From the NCBI RefSeq assembly GCF_918741295.1, contig NZ_CAKKNB010000003.1, forward strand, positions 372,001 through 436,000: a stretch of DNA of 64,000 nt, given 5' to 3'. The stretch comes from Aquabacterium sp. CECT 9606. Lineage in GTDB: Bacteria > Pseudomonadota > Gammaproteobacteria > Burkholderiales > Burkholderiaceae_C. Position numbers and translations under genes: made by a program. The notes beneath the pieces were generated by a model. It had not been told where the DNA came from, did not search any database, and saw only the letters and a program-made list of their open reading frames with translations. Positions 18,629-28,762 of the stretch are shown in pieces (positions within the stretch are counted from its first letter, which is position 1; each line of letters opens with the position of its first letter).

Positions 18629-19891
18629 ATGCATCTTTCAGAACTGAAGGCTTTGCACATCACCGAATTGACGGCGATGGCAGAAGCCCTTGAGCTCGAG
18701 AACATCTCCCGCATGCGCAAGCAGGAGTTGATGTTCGCCATCATGAAAAAGCGCGCCAAGGCGGGCGAGCAAGTCTTCGGGGACGGCGTCCTCGAAGTGC
18801 TGCCCGACGGCTTCGGCTTCCTGCGCGCCCTCGACATGAGCTTCCTGGCCAGCACGGACGACATCTACCTGTCGCCCAGCCAGGTGCGGCGCTTCAACCT
18901 GCACACCGGCGACATGGTCGAAGGCGAAGTGCGGGTGCCCAAGGATGGCGAGCGCTACTTCGCGTTGGTGAAGGTCGACCGGGTCAATGGCCTGTCGCCC
19001 GACGTCAACAAGAACAAGATCATGTTCGAGAACTTGACGCCACTGTTCCCCGATGAGCAGTTCAAGCTCGAACGTGAAATCAAGACCGAAGAAAACATCA
19101 CCAGCCGCATCGTCGACCTGATCGCGCCCCTGGGCAAAGGCCAGCGCGCCCTGCTCGTCGCCCCGCCCAAGAGCGGCAAGACGGTGATGATGAAGAATTT
19201 GGCGCACGCGCTGACCAACAACTACCCTGACGTCCACGTCATCGTGCTGTTGGTCGACGAACGCCCTGAAGAAGTGACCGAAATGCAGCGCACCGTGCGC
19301 GGCGAAGTCATCAGCTCCACGTTCGACGAGCCCGCTCAGCGCCACGTTCAAGTCGCCGAAATGGTGATCGAACGCGCCAAACGCCTGGTCGAGCTGAAAA
19401 AGGACGTGATCATCCTGCTGGACTCGATCACCCGCCTGGCCCGCGCCTACAACAACGTCTTGCCGTCCTCCGGCAAGGTGCTGTCCGGCGGTGTCGATTC
19501 CAACGCCCTGCAGCGTCCCAAGCGCTTCTTCGGCGCGGCGCGCAACATCGAAGAAGGTGGCTCGCTCACCATCATCGGCACCGCCCTGGTCGACACCGGC
19601 AGCCGCATGGACGAAGTGATCTACGAAGAATTCAAGGGCACCGGCAACTGCGAAATCCACCTGGATCGCCGCATGTCCGAAAAGCGCGTTTACCCCTCGA
19701 TCTTGCTGAACAAGTCGGGCACGCGCCGCGAAGAACTGCTGCTCAAGCCCGATATCCTGCAAAAAAGCTGGATTCTGCGCAAATTGCTCTACCCGATGGA
19801 CGAAATCGAAGCGATGGAATTCATCCTCGACAAAATGAAGTCCACCAAAAATAACCACGAATTCTTCGATTTGATGCGTCGTGGTGGTTGA
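18629..19891 (+). CDS. rho: transcription termination factor Rho
   Basis: Hexameric RNA-dependent ATPase/helicase of 420 aa, the typical length. It has an N-terminal helical domain ([19 protein letters not shown]), an OSB cold-shock-like RNA-binding fold ([15 protein letters not shown], about residues 50-120), Walker A (APPKSGKT), Walker B ([10 protein letters not shown]), the Q-loop region ([12 protein letters not shown]) and the R-loop region ([15 protein letters not shown]). It terminates untranslated transcripts. It lies downstream of trxA behind a 250-nt leader with its own -10 element, so autogenous control is likely. rpmE2 follows from a promoter inside the last codons of rho. Confidence 0.99.
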   Translation: MHLSELKALHITELTAMAEALELENISRMRKQELMFAIMKKRAKAGEQVFGDGVLEVLPDGFGFLRALDMSFLASTDDIYLSPSQVRRFNLHTGDMVEGEVRVPKDGERYFALVKVDRVNGLSPDVNKNKIMFENLTPLFPDEQFKLEREIKTEENITSRIVDLIAPLGKGQRALLVAPPKSGKTVMMKNLAHALTNNYPDVHVIVLLVDERPEEVTEMQRTVRGEVISSTFDEPAQRHVQVAEMVIERAKRLVELKKDVIILLDSITRLARAYNNVLPSSGKVLSGGVDSNALQRPKRFFGAARNIEEGGSLTIIGTALVDTGSRMDEVIYEEFKGTGNCEIHLDRRMSEKRVYPSILLNKSGTRREELLLKPDILQKSWILRKLLYPMDEIEAMEFILDKMKSTKNNHEFFDLMRRGG

Positions 19892-19899
19892 TATATAAT
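19871..19899 (+). promoter_or_regulatory. sigma-70 promoter of rpmE2
   Basis: TTGATG at 19871-19876, a 17-bp spacer and perfect TATAAT at 19894-19899. The -35 and part of the spacer lie inside the last codons of rho. The predicted leader to the rpmE2 ATG is about 77 nt. Confidence 0.75.
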
Positions 19900-19982
19900 C
19901 TCGGGTTTTCCGGCTGAGAGGAAAGTGCGCGTGCATGGTGCCGCGTGGCTTCCGATTCTCAACAGCACATGAAGGTTAGAAG

Positions 19983-20237
19983 ATGAAAGACGGCATTCAC
20001 CCCAACTACCGCGACGTTTGCTTCGTGGACCAGTCCAACGGCTTCAAGTTCGTGACTCGTTCATGCTCGCCTGCCCGCGAAACCATCAAGATGGAAGACG
20101 GCCGCGAACTGCCGCTGTTCAAGCTGGAAACCTCGAGCGAATCGCACGCTTTCTACACCGGCACCCAAAAGAGCATCGACTCCCTGGGCGGCCGTGTCGA
20201 GAAGTTCCGCAACAAGTTTGCGCACCTCAAGAAGTAA
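19983..20237 (+). CDS. rpmE2: 50S ribosomal protein L31 type B
   Basis: Ribosomal protein of 84 aa beginning [16 protein letters not shown], the type B L31 signature, with the conserved C-terminal SHAFYTGTQ and FRNKF segments. It lacks the CxxC zinc-binding pair of type A L31; isolated Cys13 and Cys28 are not in that arrangement. Type B (zinc-independent) paralogues often replace the zinc form under zinc limitation, but here it lies in a housekeeping position behind a strong-looking promoter, so it may be the main L31. GAAGGTTAGAAG precedes the ATG. A terminator lies at 20301. Confidence 0.97.
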   Translation: MKDGIHPNYRDVCFVDQSNGFKFVTRSCSPARETIKMEDGRELPLFKLETSSESHAFYTGTQKSIDSLGGRVEKFRNKFAHLKK

Positions 20238-20300
20238 TTGTTCTGTCAGGATGTGCCTCCGGATTCGGAATAGCACGCCTGCTGATTCAATCACTGATCA

Positions 20301-20326
20301 AAGGGCGGCTTCGGCTGCCCTTTTTA
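20301..20326 (+). terminator. rho-independent terminator after rpmE2
   Basis: Stem GGGCGGC / GGCTGCCC-type with a UUCG loop (20303-20320, one G-U pair), followed by TTTTTATTT. A strong, standard intrinsic terminator. Confidence 0.92.
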
Positions 20327-20366
20327 TTTGCGCTGATTTTGCGCTGATGCGCTGACACACCACCGA

Positions 20367-22052
20367 ATGAGCACCTCATCCCAGGCTGTCACCCCCGCGC
20401 TGGTGACCCAGAAAGCCGTGAAGCGGTTGCCCCGCTGGGCACTGCTGCTGTTCTGCGTCGCCTACGTGCTGCCCGGCCTGTTTGGCCGCGACCCCTGGAA
20501 AGGCATCGACATCGCGTCGTTCGGCCACATGTGGAGCATGGCCGAGGGTCAGGCTTCCTGGCTGCATCCCAATGTGGGCGGCGTCCTGCCCACTGGCGGC
20601 GGCATCCTCCCCTATTGGCTGGGTGGCGCATTCATCGCCTTGCTTGACCCATGGCTGGACCCGGCCCTTGCCGCGCGCATCCCATTTGCATTGCTGCTGG
20701 CGTCGGTGCTGAGCCTCACCTGGTACGCCACCTACCACCTGGCACGCACCAAGGCCGCCCAACCTTTGCCTTTGGCTTTTGGGGGCGAGGCGCTCCCGCA
20801 GGACTACGCGCGTGCCGTGGCCGATGGCTCTGTGCTGGCGCTGATTGCCAGCTTGGGCTTGCTGCAGCTTGGCCATGAAACCACCCCTGAACTGTTGCAA
20901 CTGGCTGGCAGTGCCTTGTTCATGTACGGCTTGGCCGCGGCGGCTTTCCGGCCCTGGCAGAGCCGTTTGGCCACCCTGGTTTGCCTGCCCGTGATGGCGG
21001 CCAGCGGCAGCCCCACCGTTGCTGTTGAACTGGCCGCGGCTGGCATGCTGATCTGTTCCTTGTCTGACGATGTGGTCATGCGTTCGCACATGCGTTGGGT
21101 GGCGGCCAGCGGACTGCTGGCGGCGGCTTTGGCCAGTGCCTTGAGTTCCGCCGGCCTGCCAGGATGGGCCCTGCGCATCGACACGTGGTCTGGCATTGGC
21201 AGAACACTGCGCCTGTTCACCTGGTTCACCTGGCCGGTGTTGCCACTGGCCGCCCTGACGGTCTGGCACTGGCGGCGCCAGGTGGCGCGTAGGCACATTG
21301 CCGTGCCACTGTTCTCAGCGCTGGTGGGCTTTGCCGCATGCATCGTCATGGACGCCAATGACCGAGCCCTGTTGCAGGCGCTGCCGGCTTTGGCCGTGCT
21401 GGCTGCTTTCGCCTTGCCCATCTTGCAGCGCAGCCTGGGTTCGGCCATCGATTGGTTTTCGGTGTTCTTCTTCACCACGGCGGCACTGTTGATCTGGCTG
21501 CACTACGGCGCCATGTACACCGGTGTGCCGGCCAAGATGGCTGGCAACGTCGCCAAACTGGTGCCCGGCTATGCCACTGATTTTTCCTGGCCTTTGCTCA
21601 TCTTGGGCGCCATGGCCACGGCCGCGTGGCTGGCGCTGGTGCGCTGGCGCACCGCCCGCCAGTCTCACGCCCTCTGGAAGAGCCTGGTGCTGCCAGCCGG
21701 GGGTGTCGCCCTGTGCTGGCTGCTGGCCATGACCTTGCTACTGCCACCGCTGGACCAATCACTCAGCTACCGCTTGCTGGTCAACCGCATCAAGCGCCAC
21801 GTGCCTGTGGGTACCTGCATCGCTGCGCCCAACGCCTCAACCGGCTTGCTGACCGGGCTTGAATACTTCGGGCGTTATCGGGTCGATGGCCTCACGCCTC
21901 CCGCTTCTGTGCCCAGGAGCTGTCCGGTGCTGATCTATAGCTTGCCGGCCAAACAGACCGCACCCAGCTTCCCGGGTTGGCGCCGTGTTGCCCGCGAGAA
22001 CCAGCGGACACAGAACTCCGAGTCAGTGGCAATTTATCGCCGGGCGCCCTGA
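20367..22052 (+). CDS. polytopic membrane protein, ArnT/GT39-like
   Basis: Integral membrane protein of 561 aa with about 11-12 hydrophobic segments and a short hydrophilic C-terminal domain (about residues 470-561) ending in IYRR, the layout of the PMT/ArnT (GT-C) glycosyltransferase superfamily. The motif GRDPWK after the first segment is typical of the Burkholderiales members. In family members as I know them it is followed by an acidic pair in the first periplasmic loop; here the sequence is GIDIASFG, so the catalytic acidic site is not obvious. Function and substrate are unknown. It converges with phoR, 5 bp apart. Confidence 0.6.
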   Translation: MSTSSQAVTPALVTQKAVKRLPRWALLLFCVAYVLPGLFGRDPWKGIDIASFGHMWSMAEGQASWLHPNVGGVLPTGGGILPYWLGGAFIALLDPWLDPALAARIPFALLLASVLSLTWYATYHLARTKAAQPLPLAFGGEALPQDYARAVADGSVLALIASLGLLQLGHETTPELLQLAGSALFMYGLAAAAFRPWQSRLATLVCLPVMAASGSPTVAVELAAAGMLICSLSDDVVMRSHMRWVAASGLLAAALASALSSAGLPGWALRIDTWSGIGRTLRLFTWFTWPVLPLAALTVWHWRRQVARRHIAVPLFSALVGFAACIVMDANDRALLQALPALAVLAAFALPILQRSLGSAIDWFSVFFFTTAALLIWLHYGAMYTGVPAKMAGNVAKLVPGYATDFSWPLLILGAMATAAWLALVRWRTARQSHALWKSLVLPAGGVALCWLLAMTLLLPPLDQSLSYRLLVNRIKRHVPVGTCIAAPNASTGLLTGLEYFGRYRVDGLTPPASVPRSCPVLIYSLPAKQTAPSFPGWRRVARENQRTQNSESVAIYRRAP

Positions 22053-22057
22053 TCTGA

Positions 22058-23407
22058 TCAGACCAGACGCACGCGCGCCGTGGGCACCGACAAAGTGAAG
22101 GTCGAGCCCTTGCCCGCTTCGCTGGTGATGCGCAATTCGCCGCCATGGCGTTGCGCCACGTGCTTGACGATGGACAGGCCCAGGCCGGTCCCTCCGGTTT
22201 CGCGAGAACGGCTGCCGTCCACGCGGTAAAAGCGCTCGGTCAGGCGAGGGATGTGCTCCGGATCGATGCCGATGCCGCTGTCCTGCACGCTGAATTCGCC
22301 ACCACCTTCAGGCAGGGTAACCCACCGCACGTGGATGGCACCGCCATCCGGGGTATAGCGCACGGCATTGGAAACCAGGTTGCCCATGGCACTGAGCCAT
22401 TCGCTTTCCACGCCAGCGATGTCGGCCTGCTGGCCCGGTTCATCCAATGAAAACGACAAGGCATGGCGCCCTCGTGACAGGCCAAGCGCGTCGTTTTCAA
22501 GCCGCTGCATCAGGCCCGCCACCTTGATCCAGCGGTCAGACGAAGGCCTGGGACTGCCTTCGATCTGAGCCAGCGTGAGCAGGTCGGCCACCAGGCTCTG
22601 CATCCGATCGGCCTGCTGGGCCATCAAGGCAATCACACGGGCTCGCTCCACCTCGGTCAAGGGCAAGGACCCCATCGTTTCAATGAAGCCATTGAGCACC
22701 GTCAACGGCGTTCTGATCTCGTGGGACACATTGGCCACGAAGTCACGGCGCATGGCGTCGGAGCGCTCCCGCTCGGTGATGTCCTGCGACAGGATCAGCT
22801 TGAGGCCGTCGCCATACTGCCTGACCTGCAGGGACAGGTAATCCAGCCCACCGCGCGGCATGAGGCATTTCACGGGCTCGCGGTAGTCGCCCGCCTGCAA
22901 ATACTGGACAAAGGTGGGTTGCCGAACCAGGTTCGTCACGCGCTGGTGCAAGTCGCGGACAGGATCCAGCCCGAAATGGTCGGCCGCGACGGTGCTGATC
23001 CAGGTGATGTGCTCGGTCTCGTCCAGCAGGATCACACCGTTGGGCGAAGCCTGAATGCCCGAGAGGAACTGCTCCAGGCGACGCCGTTCTTCGGCGATGA
23101 GCTGGTCGCGTTGCCGGATAACACGTTGCACCCGATGCGCGATCTCTCCCCACAAACCCGGCATTTCAGGGGCATTGGCTTCCGGCGTGCGCAGCCAGTC
23201 CAGGATCTGGTAGCCCTTCAGCGTGTCAAGCACCGAGAGGGCCAGCACGGCGGACGCGGCGCACAGCAGGGCCAGCATCGTTGGGTGCCCCACCCGCTCG
23301 CCAAACCACCAGCCCAAGACACCACCTGCGGCAGCCGTCAGCACCCGGGCACTCACCCGGGAAAGCAGCCAGGAATTGGTTTTCTCAACCCTTGAAGAAA
23401 GCATCAC
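22058..23407 (-). CDS. phoR: phosphate regulon sensor histidine kinase
   Basis: Inner-membrane sensor of 449 aa: two N-terminal transmembrane helices (about residues 20-62) with almost no periplasmic loop, a PAS domain (about 115-210), HisKA with the phosphorylatable His229 (NVSHEIRTPL) and a HATPase domain (NAVRYTPDGG N-box, DSGIGID G1 and GGTGLGLS G2). PhoR autophosphorylates under phosphate limitation, relaying to PhoB; the PAS region senses PstB/PhoU status. It overlaps phoB by 4 bp (ATGA) and is the last gene of the leftward pst-pho operon. Confidence 0.97.
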   Translation of the reverse strand: MMLSSRVEKTNSWLLSRVSARVLTAAAGGVLGWWFGERVGHPTMLALLCAASAVLALSVLDTLKGYQILDWLRTPEANAPEMPGLWGEIAHRVQRVIRQRDQLIAEERRRLEQFLSGIQASPNGVILLDETEHITWISTVAADHFGLDPVRDLHQRVTNLVRQPTFVQYLQAGDYREPVKCLMPRGGLDYLSLQVRQYGDGLKLILSQDITERERSDAMRRDFVANVSHEIRTPLTVLNGFIETMGSLPLTEVERARVIALMAQQADRMQSLVADLLTLAQIEGSPRPSSDRWIKVAGLMQRLENDALGLSRGRHALSFSLDEPGQQADIAGVESEWLSAMGNLVSNAVRYTPDGGAIHVRWVTLPEGGGEFSVQDSGIGIDPEHIPRLTERFYRVDGSRSRETGGTGLGLSIVKHVAQRHGGELRITSEAGKGSTFTLSVPTARVRLV

Positions 23408-24102
23408 GCGGCGTTGGCCACTTGCTGAGTCAAGCGATAGCCTGCACCCCGGACCGTCTCGATCAACTGGGAACGGTCCACCGGCGACAGCGCCTCTCGC
23501 AAGCGCTTGACGTGGACGTCCACCGTACGCTCTTCAATGAACACGTGGTCGCCCCAGACACGGTCAAGCAACTGGGCACGGCTGTGCACACGCTCAGGGT
23601 GCGTCATGAAGAAATGCAGCAGCTTGAACTCGGTCGGGCCGATCTTGACCTCCTGGTCGGCGCGCGAGACGCGGCGTGTGGCCGGATCCAGTCGCAAACC
23701 GGCCACCTCCACCGCGGAATCCAGCGCCTGTGGCGCCTTGCGACGCAAAACCGCACGCACCCGGGCCATCAACTCATGCGTCGAAAACGGCTTGGTCAGG
23801 TAGTCATCTGCACCAGCGTCCAGTCCGGCCACCTTGTCCACTTCTTCGGCGCGGGCGGTGAGCATGATAATAGGCAACTCACGCGTGCGCGCTTCAGAGC
23901 GCCAGCGCTTGGCCAACGACAAGCCGCTTTGGCCGGGCAACATCCAATCCAGCAACACCAGATTGGGCAACACACGATCGATTTCCGACTGGGCGGCGTC
24001 CGCGGTCGGGGCCACCACCACTTCGAAACCTGAATGCCTCAGATTCAATGCGATCAGCTCGGCGATCGCTGGCTCGTCTTCAACCACCAGCACTCGGCTC
24101 AT
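23404..24102 (-). CDS. phoB: phosphate regulon response regulator
   Basis: OmpR-family response regulator of 232 aa. The receiver domain has the acidic pocket VVEDE and phospho-acceptor Asp52 (LLDWMLPG), with Thr and Lys switch residues in MLTARAEEVDKVAGLDAGADDYLTKPF. The winged-helix DNA-binding domain occupies about residues 130-228 (RAQLLDRVWGD, VDVHVKRLRE). It binds 11-bp-phased GTCA repeats; one such box precedes pstS in this window. It is translationally coupled to phoR and lies 21 bp downstream of phoU. Confidence 0.98.
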   Translation of the reverse strand: MSRVLVVEDEPAIAELIALNLRHSGFEVVVAPTADAAQSEIDRVLPNLVLLDWMLPGQSGLSLAKRWRSEARTRELPIIMLTARAEEVDKVAGLDAGADDYLTKPFSTHELMARVRAVLRRKAPQALDSAVEVAGLRLDPATRRVSRADQEVKIGPTEFKLLHFFMTHPERVHSRAQLLDRVWGDHVFIEERTVDVHVKRLREALSPVDRSQLIETVRGAGYRLTQQVANAA

Positions 24103-24123
24103 GGGGACTCCTGACTGACTGCG

Positions 24124-24831
24124 TTACTTGATGATGGACTCAACGGCATCGGGCGTGTTGTGACGCACGTCGGTGCCCTTGACGATGTAGATGACCTGTT
24201 CAGCCAAGTTCTTGGCATGGTCGCCCACGCGCTCGATGGCCTTGGCCACGAACACCAGGTCGATCGATGCGGAGATGGTGCGCGGGTCTTCCATCATGTA
24301 GGTGATGAGCTTGCGCATCAGGCCATCGAACTCGGCATCGATCACATTGTCATCCTTGATGACTTCCAGGGCGGTCTGCGTGTCCAGGCGCGCAAAGGCG
24401 TCCAGGGCTTTGCGCAATGACGCTGTGGCCAGATCGGCCTCGAACGACAAGTCATTCACCGGCAGGCGCAGCCGGCTCGAAACACCGGTGTTGATCAGGC
24501 GCTGCACCGTGCGTGCAATGCGCGCGGCTTCGTCGCCCACACGCTCCAGGTTACCGATGGTCTTGCTGATGGCGATCAGCAAACGCAGGTCACGTGCGGT
24601 GGGCTGGCGGCGCGCGATGATGGTCGACAGGTCGGCGTCGATGTCCATCTCCATCTGGTTGACGCGCTCTTCGCTGATCAGCACCTGGCTGGCCACTTCG
24701 CCATTGAAGTGCGTCAGGGCATAGATCGCCTGCCCGACCTGGGACTCCACCAGACCGCCCATTTCAAGCACGCGGGTCGAGATGCCGCCAAGCTCCATGT
24801 CGAACTGGCTGGACAAATGTTTTTCAGACAT
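24124..24831 (-). CDS. phoU: phosphate signalling complex protein PhoU
   Basis: Cytoplasmic all-helical protein of 235 aa made of two PhoU three-helix bundles, each with the metal-binding ExxxD-type motif (RVGDEAARIART in the first, RVGDHAKNLAEQV in the second). It links the Pst transporter to PhoR and represses the Pho response when phosphate is ample. The gene lies between pstB and phoB in the conserved order, 44 nt after pstB. Confidence 0.98.
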   Translation of the reverse strand: MSEKHLSSQFDMELGGISTRVLEMGGLVESQVGQAIYALTHFNGEVASQVLISEERVNQMEMDIDADLSTIIARRQPTARDLRLLIAISKTIGNLERVGDEAARIARTVQRLINTGVSSRLRLPVNDLSFEADLATASLRKALDAFARLDTQTALEVIKDDNVIDAEFDGLMRKLITYMMEDPRTISASIDLVFVAKAIERVGDHAKNLAEQVIYIVKGTDVRHNTPDAVESIIK

Positions 24832-24875
24832 GAATTCTTCTCCGTCAGGAATGATCAGTGCGGGTGCCGTGGCGA

Positions 24876-25661
24876 TCAGCCGAAGCGACCAGTGATGTAG
24901 TCTTCGGTCTCTTTCTTCTTGGGCTTCATGAAGATGTCCGAAGTCGGGCCGTGCTCGATCACTTCACCCAGGTACATGTAGGCGGTGTTGTCGGAGCAAC
25001 GGGCGGCCTGCTGCATGTTGTGGGTCACGATCAGCACCGTGTAGTCGTCCTTCAATTCGTGGATCAGCTCTTCGATCTTGCCGGTCGAAATGGGATCCAG
25101 TGCCGAACAAGGCTCGTCCAATAGCAGCACCTCGGGCTTGATCGCGATGCCACGGGCAATGCACAAACGCTGTTGCTGGCCACCTGACAGTCCCGAACCG
25201 CTCTGGTTCAGCTTGTCCTTGACCTCGTTCCACAAAGCCGCTTTTTTGAGCGCCCATTCAACGCGCTCGTCCATCTCCACGCGTGACAGGCTCTCGAACA
25301 AACGCACACCAAAGGCGATGTTGTCGTAGATGGACATCGGGAAAGGCGTGGGCTTCTGAAACACCATGCCCACCTTGGCACGGATCAGGGACACGTCCTC
25401 TTTGCTGGTCAGGATGTTCTGCCCGTCCAGCAGAATCTCGCCCTTGGCATGCTGCTCCGGATAGAGCTCGAACATGCGGTTAAAGGTGCGCAACAAGGTG
25501 GATTTACCGCAACCCGAAGGACCAATGAAGGCAGTGACCTTCTTCTCGGGCAGCTCCAGATTGATGTTCTTGAGCGCGTGAAACTTGCCGTAATAGAAGT
25601 TCAGGTTGCGCACGGCCAGCTTGGACTTCAACGGGGTTTGGTTTTGAACCTTGGCATCCAT
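24876..25661 (-). CDS. pstB: phosphate ABC transporter ATP-binding protein
   Basis: ABC ATPase of 261 aa: Walker [10 protein letters not shown] (about residues 47-55), Q-loop [11 protein letters not shown], signature [10 protein letters not shown], Walker [14 protein letters not shown] and switch His in VTHNMQQA. The [12 protein letters not shown] segment is specific to PstB. It energises PstCA-mediated phosphate import and takes part in PhoR control. ATG at 25661, 39 nt after pstA. Confidence 0.99.
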   Translation of the reverse strand: MDAKVQNQTPLKSKLAVRNLNFYYGKFHALKNINLELPEKKVTAFIGPSGCGKSTLLRTFNRMFELYPEQHAKGEILLDGQNILTSKEDVSLIRAKVGMVFQKPTPFPMSIYDNIAFGVRLFESLSRVEMDERVEWALKKAALWNEVKDKLNQSGSGLSGGQQQRLCIARGIAIKPEVLLLDEPCSALDPISTGKIEELIHELKDDYTVLIVTHNMQQAARCSDNTAYMYLGEVIEHGPTSDIFMKPKKKETEDYITGRFG

Positions 25662-25700
25662 GTAGGAATCTCCGGAATACTTGTCAGGTCACCGAACGCA

Positions 25701-26561
25701 TCAGCGCTGGCGGAACAGGGTGCGCGCCACGATGTTGAGCGCCAACACACCAACGGTGATGATGAACACGCCGGCCCAGGCCAGCTTCTGCCAGTTCTCA
25801 TAGGGGCTCATCGCGAACTTGAAGATCGTGACGGGCAGGCTGGACATGGGTTGCCCCAGATCAGCCGACCAGAACTGGTTGGACAAGGCCGTGAACAACA
25901 GCGGCGCCGTCTCACCAGAAATGCGCGCCACCGCCAGCAAGATGCCGGTCACCACGCCCGCGCGGGCCGACTGCAAGGTGATCGAGGTGATCACGCGCCA
26001 CTTGGGAGTTCCCAAAGCATAGGCCGCTTCACGCAAGGCGCTGGGCACCAGCGACAGCATGTTCTCGGTGGTCCGGATCACCACCGGCACCACGATCAGG
26101 GCCAGCGCCAGCACACCGGCCCAACCCGAGAACGTCTTGACGCGGGCCACCACGGTGGAATAGATGAACAAGCCCACCACGATCGACGGCGCCGACAACA
26201 AGATGTCATTGATGAACCGCGTGACGCTGCCCAGCCACCCCTTCTGGCCATACTCGGCCAGGTAGATGCCGGCCATGATGCCGACAGGCGTGCCAATCAA
26301 CGTTGCGAGGCCCACCATCATCAGCGAGCCCATGATCGCGTTGGCCAGACCGCCCTCCTCCATCGGAGGTGGCGTCATCTCTGTGAAGGTGGCCAGCGCC
26401 AGCCCACCCATGCCGAGGCGAACCGTTTCGAACAAGATCCACACCAGCCAGACCAGGCCGAAAGCCATGGCTCCCAGTGACAAGGTCAAGGCCAGAGCGT
26501 TGACACGCTTGCGGCTGGCATGCCGCTTGCGCCGCATGGCATAGAGTTCAGCCGTGCTCAT
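25701..26561 (-). CDS. pstA: phosphate ABC transporter permease PstA
   Basis: Inner-membrane permease of 286 aa with six predicted transmembrane helices and the cytoplasmic EAA-type loop ([20 protein letters not shown]) that contacts PstB. The family motif [12 protein letters not shown] is present near residue 100. It overlaps pstC by 4 bp (ATGA), indicating translational coupling of the two permease subunits. Confidence 0.98.
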   Translation of the reverse strand: MSTAELYAMRRKRHASRKRVNALALTLSLGAMAFGLVWLVWILFETVRLGMGGLALATFTEMTPPPMEEGGLANAIMGSLMMVGLATLIGTPVGIMAGIYLAEYGQKGWLGSVTRFINDILLSAPSIVVGLFIYSTVVARVKTFSGWAGVLALALIVVPVVIRTTENMLSLVPSALREAAYALGTPKWRVITSITLQSARAGVVTGILLAVARISGETAPLLFTALSNQFWSADLGQPMSSLPVTIFKFAMSPYENWQKLAWAGVFIITVGVLALNIVARTLFRQR

Positions 26562-27517
26562 GAACGTGCTCCTTCAGATTTCTTCATGCGGGCCAGCAAG
26601 ACCTTGGAGAACGCCAGCACCACGAAGGTGATGAAGAACAAAACCAGGCCCAGGTAAATCAGGGAGGCCTGGTGCAGGCCTTCTCCGGCTTCCGCGAATT
26701 CGTTGGCCAGGGCCGACGTGATGCTGTTGGCAGCCTCGAACACCGACAAGGAGTTGAGCTGGTTCATGTTGCCGATCACGAAGGTCACGGCCATGGTCTC
26801 GCCCAGTGCTCGCCCCAGCCCCAACATGATGGCGCCCACCACGCCGGTCTTGGTGTAGGGCAGCACCACCTTGGAAACAACCTCCCAGGTGGTCGACCCC
26901 AATCCATAGGCCGACTCCTTCAACATCGGCGGCGTTACATCGAACACGTCACGCATCACCGAAGCGATGAAGGGAATGATCATGATCGCCAGGATGATCC
27001 CCGCCGACAAGATGCCGATGCCCACGGGGGCCCCGGAAAAGAACGCCCCGAGGTAAGGGATGCCGACAGTCAACGCCTGCAAAGGCTGTTGCACATAGGT
27101 GGCCAGGATCGGCCCAAACACCAGCAGGCCCCACATGCCGTACACGATGGACGGCACGGCGGCAAGCAACTCGACGGCGATGCCAAGTGGGCGCTTGAGC
27201 CAACTGGGCGACAGCTCGGTCAAAAACAAGGCGATGCCAAAGCTCACGGGCACCGCGATCAGCAAGGCGATGATGGACGTGGCCAAGGTGCCATAGATCA
27301 TCACCAGGCCACCATAGCTGTCCTGCACTGGATCCCATTCCGTGCGCCAGAGAAAGCTGAAGCCATACTCGCGGATGGCAGGCCAGGCGCCCACGATCAG
27401 GGAGCCAATGATGGCCAGCAGCAGAGACAAGGTGAGCAAGGCGGCGCCACGGGCCACCATCGCGAACACCCAATCGGCCCACGGAAGGGTCACGCGCCGG
27501 GGGTTGGGATTTTTCAT
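26558..27517 (-). CDS. pstC: phosphate ABC transporter permease PstC
   Basis: Inner-membrane permease of 319 aa with six transmembrane helices, the PstC motif [16 protein letters not shown] and an EAA loop ([21 protein letters not shown]). It forms the channel with PstA. The ATG at 27517 ([13 protein letters not shown]) was preferred over an upstream in-frame start at 27604, which would run into the pstS-pstC hairpin region. The 165-nt gap to pstS holds a strong stem-loop. Confidence 0.97.
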   Translation of the reverse strand: MKNPNPRRVTLPWADWVFAMVARGAALLTLSLLLAIIGSLIVGAWPAIREYGFSFLWRTEWDPVQDSYGGLVMIYGTLATSIIALLIAVPVSFGIALFLTELSPSWLKRPLGIAVELLAAVPSIVYGMWGLLVFGPILATYVQQPLQALTVGIPYLGAFFSGAPVGIGILSAGIILAIMIIPFIASVMRDVFDVTPPMLKESAYGLGSTTWEVVSKVVLPYTKTGVVGAIMLGLGRALGETMAVTFVIGNMNQLNSLSVFEAANSITSALANEFAEAGEGLHQASLIYLGLVLFFITFVVLAFSKVLLARMKKSEGARS

Positions 27518-27633
27518 GAAAGATGTTCGTCCTTGGGGTGCCCCGCTGGCACCGTCAAAATCGGCGGGCAATATGGCAGTCATGGCGTGCGTGCCTCCAT
27601 CCAAGGGTACTGCGTTCTTTGGTCGTTCAACAA

Positions 27634-27663
27634 CAAACCGGGCACCATACGGCGCCCGGTTTG
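27634..27663 (-). terminator. intercistronic hairpin between pstS and pstC
   Basis: Perfect 10-bp stem CAAACCGGGC / GCCCGGTTTG with a 10-nt loop, followed on the minus strand by TTGTTGTTG rather than a pure T-run. It lies 19 nt after the pstS stop. It is suitable as a partial terminator or 3'-end stabiliser that raises pstS above pstCAB, as is common for binding-protein genes. Confidence 0.7.
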
Positions 27664-27682
27664 CCTCACAAAAGTCTCTCGA

Positions 27683-28717
27683 TCACTTGTAAGCCAGGGG
27701 CTTGCCAGCGGCGTCCGTCACGGAGGCCCACTGCTTGCGAACCAGGTCTTTCACGCTGGCTGGCAGGGGCACGTATTCCAGGTCTGCAGCCGTCTTGTCA
27801 CCACCTTCATAGGCCCAATTGAAGAACTTCAAGGTGCTGATGCCTTGAGCAGGCTTGTCCTGGCTCTTGTGGATCAGGATGAAGGTTGCGCCACTCAGGG
27901 GCCAGGCATCTTTACCTGCCTGGTTGGTCAGCACTTGGTAGAAGCTCTTGTCCCAATCAGCGCTGGCCGCAGCGGCCTTGAAGGTCAGGTCATCAGGCTG
28001 CACAAAATTGCCGGCGGCGTTCTTCAAGGACACGTGTGCCATCTTGCTTTGCTTGGCATACGCGTACTCGACATAACCAATCGAGTTCGGCAGGCGTTGC
28101 ACGAAGGCAGAAACGCCCTCATTGCCCTTGCCACCAGAACCGGTTGGCCACTTGACAGCGGTGCCCTCACCCACCGTGGACTTCCATTCGGCGTTCACCT
28201 TCGACAGGTAATTGGTGAAAATGAAGCTGGTGCCCGAGCCATCAGCGCGGCTGACCACAGCGATTGGAGCGTCAGGCAGGGCCAGGCCTGGATTCAGCGC
28301 CGTCAATGCAGGGTCGTTCCACTTGGTGACCTTGCCCAGATAGATGTTGCCCAGCACTTCGCCCGTCATCTTGAGCTGGCCAGGCTGGATGCCCTTGATG
28401 TTCACCACCAAGACAACACCACCGATCACGGTGGGGAACTGAACCAAGCCGTCCTTGGCCAGGTCTTCGTCTTTCAAGGGCATGTCGGAAGCACCAAAAT
28501 CCACCGTCTTGGCCTTGATCTGCTTGATGCCCGCGCCCGAACCCACCGATTGGTAGTTGATGCGCACGCCAGTGGCCTTGTTGAAGGAGTCAGCCCATTT
28601 GGCGTAGACCGGCGCGGGGAAAGTGGCGCCCGCACCAGTAACGTCTTGCGCCAGCGCCAGACCGGCCGACAAGGACAACGTGACAGCCACCGCGGCTTGG
28701 ATCATCTTGAATTTCAT
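27683..28717 (-). CDS. pstS: phosphate ABC transporter substrate-binding protein
   Basis: Periplasmic phosphate-binding protein of 344 aa with a 23-residue Sec signal ([23 protein letters not shown], cleavage before QD). Phosphate-site segments include [32 protein letters not shown] and [13 protein letters not shown]. First gene of the pst-pho operon, behind a Pho box about 60 bp upstream. Confidence 0.99.
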   Translation of the reverse strand: MKFKMIQAAVAVTLSLSAGLALAQDVTGAGATFPAPVYAKWADSFNKATGVRINYQSVGSGAGIKQIKAKTVDFGASDMPLKDEDLAKDGLVQFPTVIGGVVLVVNIKGIQPGQLKMTGEVLGNIYLGKVTKWNDPALTALNPGLALPDAPIAVVSRADGSGTSFIFTNYLSKVNAEWKSTVGEGTAVKWPTGSGGKGNEGVSAFVQRLPNSIGYVEYAYAKQSKMAHVSLKNAAGNFVQPDDLTFKAAAASADWDKSFYQVLTNQAGKDAWPLSGATFILIHKSQDKPAQGISTLKFFNWAYEGGDKTAADLEYVPLPASVKDLVRKQWASVTDAAGKPLAYK

Positions 28718-28762
28718 GTGTTCGCCTTTTAAAACCTGTGACAGACAAATTTCTCAAGGTGG

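Noticed and set aside
26672..28732. A 686-codon plus-strand open frame across pstC and pstS
   Set aside because: It runs antisense to well-defined pst genes and through the pstS-pstC hairpin; a composition artefact.
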